Shown here: piece after piece, positions 47,319 to 58,143 of the stretch | Numbering within the stretch: the stretch's first letter is position 1 | Layout of the letters: each line of letters starts with the position of its first letter | Source: Silene latifolia | Taxonomy: Eukaryota > Streptophyta > Magnoliopsida > Caryophyllales > Caryophyllaceae | Assembly (NCBI RefSeq): GCF_048544455.1 | Contig: NC_133534.1 | Span: 39,680,217 to 39,744,216 of the forward strand | Length of the DNA: 64,000 nucleotides | Reading direction: 5' to 3' | The notes under the pieces: generated by a model | What the model saw: the letters and a program-made list of their open reading frames with translations, nothing else | Databases searched by the model: none | Told to the model about the DNA's origin: nothing | Made by a program: the position numbers and the translations under genes

Positions 47319-47460
47319 TAAAAGAATATGATTTCTCACAATTTTTCCTTCCACAAGTATTTTTTAAATAAGGCGGGTAATAACAATTAAGTACATTAAC
47401 TAAATAAGAAAACTAATACTAATAGTAATAATCTAAAAAATGTACTGCAAAGATACCAAA

Positions 47461-48030
47461 CCTTTCTCTCCTCTCCTTTTCCTCTCTAAAAATCCTAACC
47501 TCCATCAATTAGATCCGAGACTTTCATCGACCATTAATCGATGGTAAGCCCCATAAAAGCGTTATTTATCAATTATTAGTATGCAAAATTATGAATTAAT
47601 TAATAAAAGTCTCCCTTCTGGTGAGTTCCGTTTGTCCGTCTCCATTTTCGGGAATTTTTTCTATCCTTTATATCTTTCTAGGGTTTAATTTTATTGGAAA
47701 TTTTGTTAAGAGCGTTTTGTTGATGATTCGTCATACAACTCTACAATAGATACGCCTTATTCGCCGGCGATCTATAGTGCCGATAAAAGGTAAACTTTCT
47801 CTATCAATGAATCAAACGAAGGATCCCCTTAAAAGCTACGTGAAGAGATCGATACATGGGCGAGCGAATTGTCATATCATGTTTTGAGATCCTTAATTTT
47901 ATAAGAGAAATTTGTCCTTCGACTTCTATTAGATTTATTTTCGATTATACCTATCTTTTGTATCCTTTGTAACGTAAGTGTCGTTTGGCGATTTATTAAT
48001 GAATTGATCTTTCTTTCAAAAAAAAAAAAA
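47461..48030 (+). mobile_element. Possible 5'-truncated LINE-like insertion
   Basis: It ends with TTAATGAATTGATCTTTCTTTC and a run of A (48018-48029), like plant LINE tails. An imperfect flanking repeat, AAAGATACCAAA (47449) and AAAGATAACTAA (48027), could be a target duplication. No reverse transcriptase sequence is left, so the call is tentative. Confidence 0.35.
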
Positions 48031-48253
48031 GATAACTAATAATTATAATAATTTTTTTCATTAAAATTTATTTTTTCATCAAATTATATTTTCTTCACTA
48101 AACTCTTAAATTATAATTGAAATTTAAAAAAGTTGTATAAAACTATGAATGACTAAATATTTTATTGATACTATTATTTGAGAATAACTTGACTCATACT
48201 AATTTATACTATTTTAGTTACTTTTGAGACAAGAAATTGAGAGAATTTGAAAT

Positions 48254-49118
48254 GGGAAGTGCTAGGGCGACACCGGGTGTTACCGAAACTCGGTAACACC
48301 CTAATAAAATAATAGAAAAAAAGTAAAAAAGTAAAAAGTAATTTTTGATTTTACGCCAATATCGTAGGGATAAAATCGTAATTCTCAATCTATTATATCA
48401 ATAAAATAAAATATAAATTATAATAATTAAAACTAAATTATATATCTTATATTATACAAAAATACATATCATAACAAACACATCTTTGTCTTCATCATCA
48501 AATCATAGTTTACCAATTAACAAAAAAAAGAAGAATTCTAGTATCAAACATAAAACGACAAATACATTATGAAAATTTACTCAAATAGTTTCATAAGTGT
48601 TAAGGTATGTTTAACTGTATGAATGCAGGATGAAATATAATTTATTATAATTAACAAATAAAATTTATTAAAATGCATCTTACCCACTTCTCACTGGGAA
48701 CTCACGTAAAACTCAAATGTCGCTGTAAGTCTGTAACAAGGTAATTAAAGACTAAAAAAATAAGGTAATTAAAGATTTAAAGGCTACCCTTGAAATCATT
48801 ACTCATAATCGAGTAATCCACGACTACTTAAAAGGATCAATAATGTACATGTAATGCTCCACCAATTTCTCACCCGAAAATCGCACAGAATCTTTTAACA
48901 TAATTTTTTAAAATTTATTATTATCACTATTGTTAAATTAGTTAATTAAAGCTAAGTTCCTAATTTACCCTTTAGTAAGTATTAATTAGTTCGAAATTCG
49001 AATTTTGATAGAGGGAAAGCAAATTACCTAAGTAAATTACAATAATACCCCGGGTGTTACTCAAATTGAGTAACACTACTCAAATTGAGTAACACCTGGT
49101 GTCGCCATCTCATTTTCC
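48254..49118. mobile_element. MULE-like non-autonomous element with terminal hairpins
   Basis: 865 bp flanked by a nine-base repeat ATTTGAAAT (48245-48253 and 49119-49127), the Mutator-type duplication length. Ends share GGCGACACC(G/A)GGTGTTAC in inverted orientation. Just inside the left end is a 12 bp perfect stem with AAC loop (48275-48301); just inside the right end is an 11 bp-arm palindrome (49064-49086) plus a second ACTCAAATTGAGT copy. The interior is AT-rich and non-coding. Confidence 0.65.
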
Positions 49119-49244
49119 ATTTGAAATACATTTCAACACGCTACTCAATTCTCTTATTTAATTTTCAGTTTTGACTTTTTATTTCTCAAGGCAAAATGCA
49201 GTGACGAGAAAAATGAATAACTAATAAGATACCTGAAGAAAACC

Positions 49245-49435
49245 ACCCATATATTCCCACATGTGAGTGTCTCACATTGATAGAAGAGGAGAGAAGTTAC
49301 CACTTTATAAGGCAAGGGGCTACTTCCTCTATTGCCAATTGGTTTTAGAGTGGAACCTTCTTGTCTTATGAAGCGGACTCTCTCTCCTCCATTTGGGTGC
49401 GGCCCAGGCCCGTTGCATGATTTAACAATACCACT
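49245..49435 (+). mobile_element. LTR-like remnant (TRIM style)
   Basis: TGTGAGTGTCTCACATTGAT, then CTTTATAAGGCAAGGGGC, GCCAATTGGTTTTAGAGTGG and GCATGATTTAACA resemble a known style of short plant LTR leading to a Met tRNA site. No second LTR or duplication was found, so it is probably a truncated or solo LTR. Confidence 0.4.
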
Positions 49436-49769
49436 ATTATATCTTTATATACGGAGTAACTAATTTAGTGGAAAAAACTCTATATGTCGTGCATTTATTG
49501 CCCAGGTTCTAAACTAATGATTATTTGGTTAAATTGAGTTAGGTTATTTTTTATTTTATTTTTACTATAACGCGGAATATGCTCATTTGGTTCGAACAAA
49601 TCTAGCTCAATTATCATCGGTGTAATAAATGGGTTGAATACTATTCTCTTTATACTATTTTGCTACCATTGAGAACAACACAAATTCTTGCTTAAGACGC
49701 AGGTATTCACCTGATAGTGTCAAATTGTGACGAGTCAATAGGTAAATTTTATCAGAATAAACATGCTTG

Positions 49770-50302
49770 ATACCGGGTTCTAGTTGGACTTGTTGTAATA
49801 TGCCGGTTTGCACTTTTGGTTGTAATTTTAGAGTCTTAGCTTATAACTTACCGAGGTGAAGGAAGAGAGTCAAAGGTAAGCCAATGTTATAAGTGCAAAG
49901 TCAAGAGAAACTAGTAAAAGGAAGAATTGAAGCCTTGGCAAGGCAAAGTCAAGACAAACAAGAGCCAAAATGAAGAATTGAAAACTCGATTTCACAAGGG
50001 TCAACTTCAAACGAGTATATCTCGAGTTCTAGAGCTTGTATCGACACAAGGCTAATTGGAAGTGAAAGCTTGTGATCTTAGCTTTCCAACGGTAGGTCAC
50101 ACGCCTCATTTGGCCAAGAAACGAGGGAGATATGGTCTTCGAAAGATGTTGCTGTCAGTCTGAAACGCAGCCTGCGTGATATGACGCAGCCTGCGCTCTG
50201 CTCTGAAATTGCAAATCTAGTTTCGTGTTTTGGGCTTTCTTAAGGGACTTAACCTAGATTCTCGTGCCTCCCTATATATATCTAGAATTTTGAGATCTAA
50301 AG
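49770..50302 (+). mobile_element. Older LTR-like sequence, left part
   Basis: Continuous with 63031-64000 once the copia element is removed. It starts near TGATACCGGGTTC and holds TAGGTCACACGCC...CCAAG.AACGAG.GAGATATG, a block also found in the chromovirus-like element at 52972, followed by two ACGCAGCCTGCG palindromes. Family and exact ends are not resolved. Confidence 0.45.
50165..50196. repeat. Palindrome pair ACGCAGCCTGCGT
   Basis: Inverted half-sites ACGCAG around one C, at 50165-50177 and 50184-50196 (last base differs), centres 19 bp apart. They lie about 70 bp downstream of the block shared with 52972. Confidence 0.88.
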
Positions 50303-50694
50303 TGTGAAACTGAGCTGAGACACAAACGAAGCTCACTGCCATGGCTTCACAAGCCGCCATTGATGAACACTCAAAAGCTAAATGAAACAGAGAGAGAATT
50401 GATTGTAATGAAATGTAGAAGATGTAAATAAAAGTGAGAGTATTAGTGAATAAATTAATGAATTCTGTACAAGAGTATTGCTTATATAGTAGCAACAATA
50501 AAATATCTACATCAGTCAACTATACATTTGTAGTCAAAGTTTGTTATGGAGTTTGTTACAGTTAGTTACAAGCTCTAACAGAATGAGGAACCATCTGGAA
50601 GTCTCTAGATACCAGCTGGTCAGAAGTGCGGATGATAGCGTCGGACAAAGAACATCTTCAGTGGCTGGCATCAGCAATATAACCTTGATTCACA
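50303..50694 (-). repeat. Copia 3' LTR
   Basis: TGTGAAACTGAGC to TTGATTCACA; 392 bp. Confidence 0.95.
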
Positions 50695-50709
50695 GCCCCC
50701 CCCCCTCAA
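50695..50709 (-). other. Copia polypurine tract
   Basis: On the minus strand TTGAGGGGGGGGGGC directly precedes the 3' LTR. The gag-pol stop codon TGA overlaps its start. Confidence 0.85.
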
Positions 50710-50952
50710 GTTGGAGCTTCATGGAAAGGATTGAGATGTAAGCCCAACTTGGAGCAGAGAAAACTATGCTGTTGTTGTCCAAGTGACTTAGTCATCAAAT
50801 CAGCAAGTTGTAGGCTTGATTTTACATGTGAAGTAATGATCAAACCTTCTTGTAGCCTCTCTCTGATATAGTGACAGTCAATATTTATAAGTTTGGTCCT
50901 TTCGTGAAATACAGGGTTAGCCGCTATGTGTTGAGCTGCCTTATTATCACAA
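50706..50952 (-). pseudogene. Copia RNase H, C-terminal piece
   Basis: Encodes [25 protein letters not shown]-type [11 protein letters not shown], and [11 protein letters not shown], the conserved end of copia RNase H. It joins to LHIQLHC at 58144 across the insertion, with CACAA duplicated. Confidence 0.92.
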
Positions 50953-52312
50953 TGTAATACTACGGATTTTTATAAGCTAAGTACTCGACCGAGTAGAGCC
51001 TACTCGGCCGAGTAGTGTCAGGAGTGTAGTTTGTTTGGGTTCTGCCGAGGAATACTCGGCCGAGTATGGTGAATACTCGACCGAGTAGAGGATACTCGGC
51101 CGAGTATACACTTTAATCGACCGAGTATCCGGCCTGACGAGTATTATTTCCACGATTTTGGTTAAAATGATTAGAGGTTATATATCATCGTTCGTTAGTT
51201 TCTAAACTCATTTCTCCCCAAAAACATAAACTACGTTCATTATCCTCTAATCATCTTCATCAATTCCAAGTCAAAGGTTGTCGATTGTGGGTTCTAGCAT
51301 CTCATTCCGTGTCAATCGCCGTAGTAAGTGTCTTATACTTGTTCATCTATTGTCATTCTTATAAGTTAACAAACCCTAATTTGGTTAATTTGGGAGTTTA
51401 GGGTTTTGGTCATCATATGTCGTTGATTGTTGATTATCGTTGTTGTAGGTGATGATGTGTTACTAGTTGTGCATTTGTATGATTGATTGCAGCGTAGCGG
51501 ATTGCGAAAAGGTAGGGTTTCCCTACTCAGTTATTGTTAATTGAGTTAAGACTGTGCTTGTGTTGTAATTGTTGTTATCTGCTGATCATCGGAGTATGGG
51601 TGTTGTGATGACGGTGTTGGTGTGGTTGTGTTGTGACGGTTGTGGTGTTGTGTGTGTTTGTGATCTTTGTGTGTGTGTGATTGTGGTGGAGTCACTTGCG
51701 GGAGTGGCTTCACACCCTAGTTCGCCCTCCGTGGAACCCGTCACGGGAGGGAAAGTGCACATTAAGGGACAGGGATTGTTAGTCGCTCGTTGATGAGCTG
51801 GACTAGGTGGGGATGGGCTGCGGTCACCCACTGGCGGCGAGGATTACATGTTGCGATGGGTAATCTGGCAGGGCTACACACTTTGGTGTGTAGTCGGTTA
51901 CTGTGTGTGAAATCGATGATCAGCTGGTTGTATTGTTTGCTGTCTTATATTGATTGAGTAGTATCTTGACCCGTGTTGTTTGTTTTGTAAAACTGCGGTG
52001 ATCCATTCGGGGATGGTGAGCAGATTGTGACAGGTGATACATTTATTGAGCTTGGGGCAGTTATGGGAGAGTCACCACGCTGGAGTAGATAACACCACCA
52101 TGAGCCTTAGTTATTGTTTTGGTAGTTGTTGCCATTTGGATAATTCGTTTATTAGCTTTTGGAGACTATGTAACTTTTATAACTACCGTACATTAATAAA
52201 TGTATTTGGACTGTTGCTTTTGATATATACTAACCTCGGGCAACCGAAATGGTAACAACCTTTCATGCTGGGGCAGTCCTGGTAAGGTACATTGGTATGA
52301 GGGGGTGTTACA
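50953..52312 (+). repeat. 5' LTR of the chromovirus-like element
   Basis: TGTAATACTACGG to GGGGGTGTTACA; 1360 bp. A GT-rich stretch at 51560-51690 and the block CGCCCTCCGTGGAACCCGTC are shared with the partner. Confidence 0.95.
50982..51127. repeat. Phased palindrome array TACTCGRCCGAGTA in the LTR
   Basis: Centres 50988.5, 51007.5, 51059.5, 51080.5, 51099.5 and 51120.5; intervals 19, 52, 21, 19 and 21. The central pair alternates AC, GC, GC, AC, GC, AC. CTACTCGGCCGAGTAG (51000-51015) is a perfect 16 bp palindrome. The partner LTR has it at 56816-56961. Confidence 0.95.
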
Positions 52313-52315
52313 AAG

Positions 52316-52328
52316 TAATATCAGAGCC
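52316..52328 (+). other. Degenerate Met-type primer binding site
   Basis: TAATATCAGAGCC, two changes from the usual TGGTATCAGAGCC, three bases after the LTR. Confidence 0.6.
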
Positions 52329-53047
52329 GACGATTCCGGCACCTAAAACAAATGAACCCAATGAACTTAGGGAGTCTAAATAAAATGAACCCGAGGAGAG
52401 TTGTTTGGAGCTACCGCAAAGACCTGGGAGACGTCCCGAAGTCGCACTATGGCCCTCACAATCTCAAGCCGGTCACCAGGGGGAATTTGTTGTGAGTCTT
52501 TTCGAAGCGTGTGTGTGGTATGTGGAACTTGAATGGTTGAATCATGTGAAAGGAAGTGAGATGTGTGGAACCATGTGTAAGACGTGGTGAAACTTGTTGA
52601 AACGGATTTGGTATGAAATATGTTGGCATGTTAAGTGTTTATTATGTGGCTTTCAAAAGGGTAGTGGAACAAGCGTACATAATCATGATGATGTTAATGC
52701 TTGATTGCTGGTAGTAGCATATGGTTACGGGCAGGTGTCTATATACATGAACGTATGATAAGAGTTCACTTGTATACTGGTTTTTTGAAGTATTGAGTTG
52801 TTTTTGTTTATGTATGTTCAAGTTGTTTTGGCTTAGGAAACTTGATTTGTATAAAGATCGATTACGGAAGGGTTGTCTTAAAACTGACATAAGTCGAGTT
52901 CTATAAATGATATTGCTGTGATTCCAAGTTGAGGTGATATCTTGTCCTCTTACGATTCTTACGATAGGTCACACGCCCAAAATGACCAAGTAACGAGTGA
53001 GATATGACTGTTTTACGAAAAATTGGGACGGTCTTGAGAAGCTGTGA

Positions 53048-53346
53048 TACTCGACCGAGTAGTCCCTACTCGGCCGAGTATCTTTTATACTCGACCGAGT
53101 ATTCCATATTCGGCCGAGTAATCTCTCTGTGATAATACTGTTTAGCGTCTGGAGTCATGAATTCGGCCGAGTAGTCTCATACTCGACCGAGTAAGGTCTA
53201 CTCGGCCGAGTATTCCCAATACTCGACCGAGTAATCCTTCTGCGATAATTACGTTCGCTTCTGGAGTCGAAAACTCGGCCGAGTAATATAGTTACTCGAC
53301 CGAGTATCCTGTACTCGACCTAGTATGTTATGTACTCGACCGAGTA
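53048..53346. repeat. Phased palindrome array in the interior, three blocks of four
   Basis: Centres 53054.5, 53073.5, 53094.5, 53113.5; 53166.5, 53186.5, 53205.5, 53226.5; 53278.5, 53299.5, 53318.5, 53339.5. Steps within blocks are 19-21 bp and gaps between blocks 52-53 bp. The first two blocks alternate AC and GC centres. The 52 bp gaps share CTG(T/C)GATAAT...CTGGAGTC, so blocks arose by a tandem duplication of about 112 bp. Confidence 0.95.
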
Positions 53347-53359
53347 CCTCAGTGGGCGG

Positions 53360-53480
53360 CTATTTTGAGTCGGTGGCTATATTTTCACCTTAATTTTGAG
53401 TCGGTAGCTATGTTCTTACCTTTGTTTTGAGTCGGTAGCTATGCTCTTACATTGTTTTGAGTTCTAGGGTATGTACACAT
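53360..53480. repeat. Tandem repeat of about 37 bp
   Basis: TTTTGAGTCGGTRGCTATRTT units, three to four copies, directly after the palindrome array. Confidence 0.75.
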
Positions 53481-56400
53481 GTACGTTTTGAGTCTTAACG
53501 CATTCTTTTATATATATGACGGTCTTAATACGTAAGTTACCCAATGTTATGATAGGGAGAATGCCGGCTTGTAAGGAGTACGTGTTGGATAGAAAGGACA
53601 TGAGTTATATGTGGTCGTGAGGGATAGTGGAAATAAAAGAGAGGGAAGATTGATGAGTTAATCGAGGTAAAGAGCATGTTTTGTGAGGTATGGTGAGTAA
53701 GATAGTCGTGTGTTGAGTAATATAAAAGTAAGTACATATATGGGCAAAAGTGATGCAAGTTTAAAGAAACGTGAGAATTAAAGATTGAGGCGAGGGATAC
53801 GACTAGTAGCATATTGGGATGTGTAAGGATTTATGGAGGGAAATGGTTAGGATTGTGTTGGTTAGGATTATGTGTGATAAAAGGTCGTTATAGAGGGACG
53901 AAAACGAATGATGCGTAATGAGATCGAGTTATGCCGCGATGGGTAGATAGTGGTCGAGTTTGGGAATTTGGAATATATGGAGGTGAGCCTAGTGTGAAAT
54001 TCCTTGGACAATTAACGGCATGAGGTGAACTTTGGGTTCTAGAGATACGAAAGGGAGATACGATCTATTGAAGAGTAACCGTTGGTGTGTGGACTTGTAT
54101 GTGAGAAGGGAGTGTGAGAAGCGAGATGAGAGGGGATAAGTAATAAGGAAAGAATGAGAAGAAATTGATATGAATTAATGGAATGTGAGTCGTGGAGTAA
54201 CAAGAAGGTAATCATATTACTAAAGGGTTAGGTAGAGAAGGAAGGAGATGATTTATTAATCGTTATTATTGGACGGAAGTAAGTGAGAGAACGTTGACCA
54301 AAGTTATGGGACATGAAAGTAAGGAATCATGGAAATGTACGATAGCCTCACTAGAGGGTGTGAATTAATAGTTATATAGGAGAGCAGGACGATATGTTAG
54401 CCGTGAGTTTCGAGGTATTAAGGGAATAAGAAGCTGGTAGAGTGTTTGCACGATCTGCGATTGTGGCGGAGAGTTAGGTAACAATATGATAAATGATAGA
54501 ATTGGGAATAACGTTGGGGTAAATTTTGTTGATGGATTTGATGTTCGTTATTTAGGATGCTAACCAAAGAGATGAAACGGATTGCGATATTAAGAAGTGA
54601 TAGTAAGAGAGTAGTCACATGAAGGATGTTGGTGTCATAGTATTGTCACTAGTGGTTGAGGATGATGTTACTTTAGGGAAGCTAGTTGTTCTAATGAGGT
54701 TGATTTTGTAGAGACCAGATTGATATGTATGGTTGTGAGAGAGTATAAGATGTGGTCATATGAGGCGGTTGTTAGTAGTTGAGTATTAATGGTATGGTTA
54801 CATTTGGCAAGGGGTGATGGTTATGCGAATGGGAGAATATGTTATGAGGGGTGTACGAGTTAAGCTCGGGTGAGAGGTAACTTTTATCAGGTGGTAACTT
54901 ACGTGATCAGGATCGACTAGTTGGATGTGATTATGGGTCTATGATGTGTATAAATGTTTGTGTGAGGTTCCGACCTCACGAGAAGCGGTATGGTGTGATA
55001 GTCATAAAGTTGTTATACGAATGTTTGTGATATATGTTGGGTACGACAATCTAATGGAATGAGGTTCAAAAGGAAATAATTTGATTGATCTGGCATGGAT
55101 AGTTAAAATCGTATGTGTATTGATGATACATGTTTATTCCGTGAAAAGGTATGGATGATATGCATGAGATTCTTGTATGTTTATTCCGTATAATATGTTG
55201 TGTTATGATCGAATAAAGCGAGTTTTGAGTAAGTTTTCTTGTCCAGGAGAGTTATCTTGAGTCGGTGTTTGTGGGAATTATATGTGGGTGTGATGTTTAT
55301 CGATGTGGTTGTTGTGCCTTGGGTGGTGATCCGGGCACGGTACCCGTGTTGTGATGCGGACATTTTCGCGGCTGCGGTGCGGTTGTTGGTGGCGGTGTTG
55401 CGATGCCATCACCGGTTGTAGTGGAGTATACTGGGGTGGTTACGATTTGAGTTTCGAAAGTCTGAGACCGATTATGCACAGATTGTTGTTTTGTTCTTTG
55501 TTGTTTCTTATGAGTTTCGGTTAGACATGTAGATCGTTGTTTTGTTTGTTGATGTTTCTTACCAGTTTCGGTTTGGGAATGAGGGTAGAGTATGATATGA
55601 AAGAGAGTTGTATATGTTTTCGTTGTTGTCATGGTATAGTGATATTACATTGATGGGACACAGTTGTGATAGGTTGTTCTGATAATTTTGATCTTGTTCT
55701 AGATGAGGCTTTGGTAGACATGGTAATGACAAGTGATTCGTAGAACATGTGTGGTAATGATCTGATATATGCAGGTGGTTCATAATCCTTGTTGAGACAG
55801 TGAGTGTACGGTGTTGGGTAATTAGTGTCGTGTTAAGTTATGTATGAGTCTTGCGGTAATGAAAGAAAGGAACTTGAGGATCTAGTGTGAGTGTACGTAA
55901 CAAGTGTGGATCGTGAGTTATGCTTTTGGCGATAAGAGTTTTATATAGTTTATATAGAGAGGTATGTCATGTCGCGGTAATGTGGAAGAGTTAGAGTGTT
56001 TGTTATGATCGGGATTGTGTGGTTTTGGTTAGATGGAGTGCAGAATGAGTTGAGGTATGAAAACTGTTTAAGTAAGAGAGCCTTGGATATAGGAATAGTA
56101 AGTGTTTAGATTATAGGCGGGTATCTTTCACATGTGGTGGTGATGAAGATAATTAGAGGTATAGCTAAGGATCTAGTATTAGTGAGTTACGAGGACGTAA
56201 CATGTGTCTTAAGAGGAGTAGGATGCGACAAAGAGCGTTTGAGGGTTGTGCATGTTGTAATATTATTGGACGTAGAGTGTTGGTGTAGCATAAGGAATGG
56301 ATGGGTACATATAGTGGTTGATAGTGTTAAAAGGCCATGGCTGTGCTTGTAGTAGTTCGATGTTTAGGAGTGTGAGAATTTTTTTTGATAGTGTTGATAA

Positions 56401-56786
56401 AAGTGGATGATGATATTTATGAGTTCGAGAGTTTTGGCAGCTGGATGATGATGTTGATGAGTGTGAGTAAACTTCGAGGACGAAGTTCCTTTTAAGGGTG
56501 GTAGAATGTAACATTCCGTTTTGATGGTTGATCTTCTTTTGTGGATTGTCTTGGTATTGAGTGCTATTGAGTGTTATAGAAGTGAGACAGAGTTGGCAAT
56601 ATTATATTGTGGTTATTAATTTGGTAATGTTATGGAGTAAGTATTGGGAGCATATGCTATAGTTGAGACGATATCGTGAGCCATATGGTGGAATGAAGAG
56701 TGGTTTGTGGAGTTAGTGTTAGGTGTCCAGGTTTTATAGGTTGGGTTGGAACTTCGGGGACGAAGTTCTTTTTAAGGGAGGAAGAT

Positions 56787-58143
56787 TGTAATACTACGGA
56801 TTTTTATAAGCTAAGTACTCGACCGAGTAGAGCCTACTCGGCCGAGTAGTGTCAGGAGTGTAGTTTGTTTGGGTTCTGCCGAGGAATACTCGGCCGAGTA
56901 TGGTGAATACTGGACCGAGTAGAGGATACTCGGCCGAGTATACACTTTACTCGACCGAGTATCCGGCCTGACGAGTATTATTTCCGCGATTTTGGTTAAA
57001 ATGATTAGAGGTTATATATCATCGTTCGTCAGTTTCTAAAATCATTTCTCCCTAAAAACATAAACTACGTTCATTATCCTCTAATCATCTTCATCAATTC
57101 CAAGTCAAAGGTTGTCGATTGTTGGTTCTAGCATCTCATTCCGTGTCAATCGCCGTAGTAAGTGTCTTATACTTGTTCATCTATTGTCATTCTTATAAGT
57201 TAACAAACCCTAATTTGGTTAATTTGGGAGTTTAGGGTTTTGGTCATCATATGTCGTTGATTGTTGATTATCGTTGTTGTAGGTGATGATGTGTTACTAG
57301 TTGTGCATTTGTATGATTGATTGCAGCGTAGCGGATTGCGAAAAGGTAGGGTTTCCCTACTCAGTTACTGTTAATTGAGTTAAGACTGTGCTTGTGTTGT
57401 AATTGTTGTTAACTGCTGATCATCGGAGTATGGGTGTTGTGATGACGGTGTTGGTGTGGTTGTGTTGTGACAGTTGTGGTGTTGTGACAGGTGTGATGTT
57501 GTGTGTTTGTGATTGTGGTGGAGTCACTTGCGGGAGTGGTTTCACACCCTAGTTCGCCCTCCGTGGAACCCGTCACGGGAGGGGATGTACACATTAAGGG
57601 ACAGGGATTGTTAGTCGCTCGTTGATGAGCTGGACTAGGTGGGGATGGGCTGCGGTCACCCACTGGCGGCGAGGATTACCTGTTGCGATGGGTAATCTGG
57701 CAGGGCTACACACTTTGGTGTGTAGTCGGTTACTGTGTGCGAAATCGATGATTAGCTGGTTGTATTGTTTGCTGTCTTATATTGATTGAGTAGTACTGAC
57801 CCCGTGTTGTTGTTTTGTAAAACCTGCGGTGATCCATTCGGGGATGGTGAGCAGATTGTGACAGGTGATACATTTATTGAGCTTGGGGCAGTTATGGGAG
57901 AGTCACCACGCTGGAGTAGATAACACCACCACGAGCCTTAGTTATTGTTTTGGTAGTTGTTGTCATTTGGATAATTCGTTTATTAGCTTTTGGAGACTAT
58001 GTAACTTTTATAACTACCGTACATTAATAAATGTGTTTAGACTGTTGCTTTTGATATATACTAACCTCGGGCAACCGAGATGGTAACAACCTTTCATGCT
58101 GGGGTAGTCCTGGTAAGGTACCTTGGTATGAGGGGGTGTTATG
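56787..58143 (+). repeat. 3' LTR of the chromovirus-like element
   Basis: TGTAATACTACGG to GGGGGTGTTATG; the terminal CA of the partner is TG here. One palindrome copy has changed (TACTGGACCGAGTA). Confidence 0.92.

Larger units (their letters stand above)
52329..56786 (+). other. Non-coding, C-poor interior of the chromovirus-like element
   Basis: No gag, protease, RT or integrase motif is visible in any frame. From about 53500 to 56780 the plus strand is strikingly poor in C and rich in G, T and A. At 56471-56517 there is a fossil copy of the polypurine zone (ACTTCGAGGACGAAGTTCC) followed by TGTAACATTCCG, like the start of a second LTR. Confidence 0.6.
50953..58143 (+). mobile_element. Chromovirus-like LTR element without pol (LARD-like)
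   Basis: 7191 bp, LTRs 50953-52312 and 56787-58143, target duplication CACAA (50948-50952 and 58144-58148). A weakened Met-type PBS (TAATATCAGAGCC) follows the left LTR and a polypurine tract (TTTTAAGGGAGGAAGA) precedes the right one. ACTTCGGGGACGAAGTTC just before it resembles the ends of Tekay/Del chromoviruses as I recall them. The 4.5 kb interior has no gag or pol reading frame. LTRs differ at few sites. Confidence 0.88.

Noticed and set aside
51569-51831. Overlapping ORFs in both strands, repeated near 57409-57663
   Set aside because: They lie in both LTR copies in a GT-rich tract; the frame is not conserved between copies.
55297-55783. Thr/Gln/His-rich minus-strand ORFs
   Set aside because: Explained by the C-poor composition of the plus strand, which removes stops on the minus strand; no domain.
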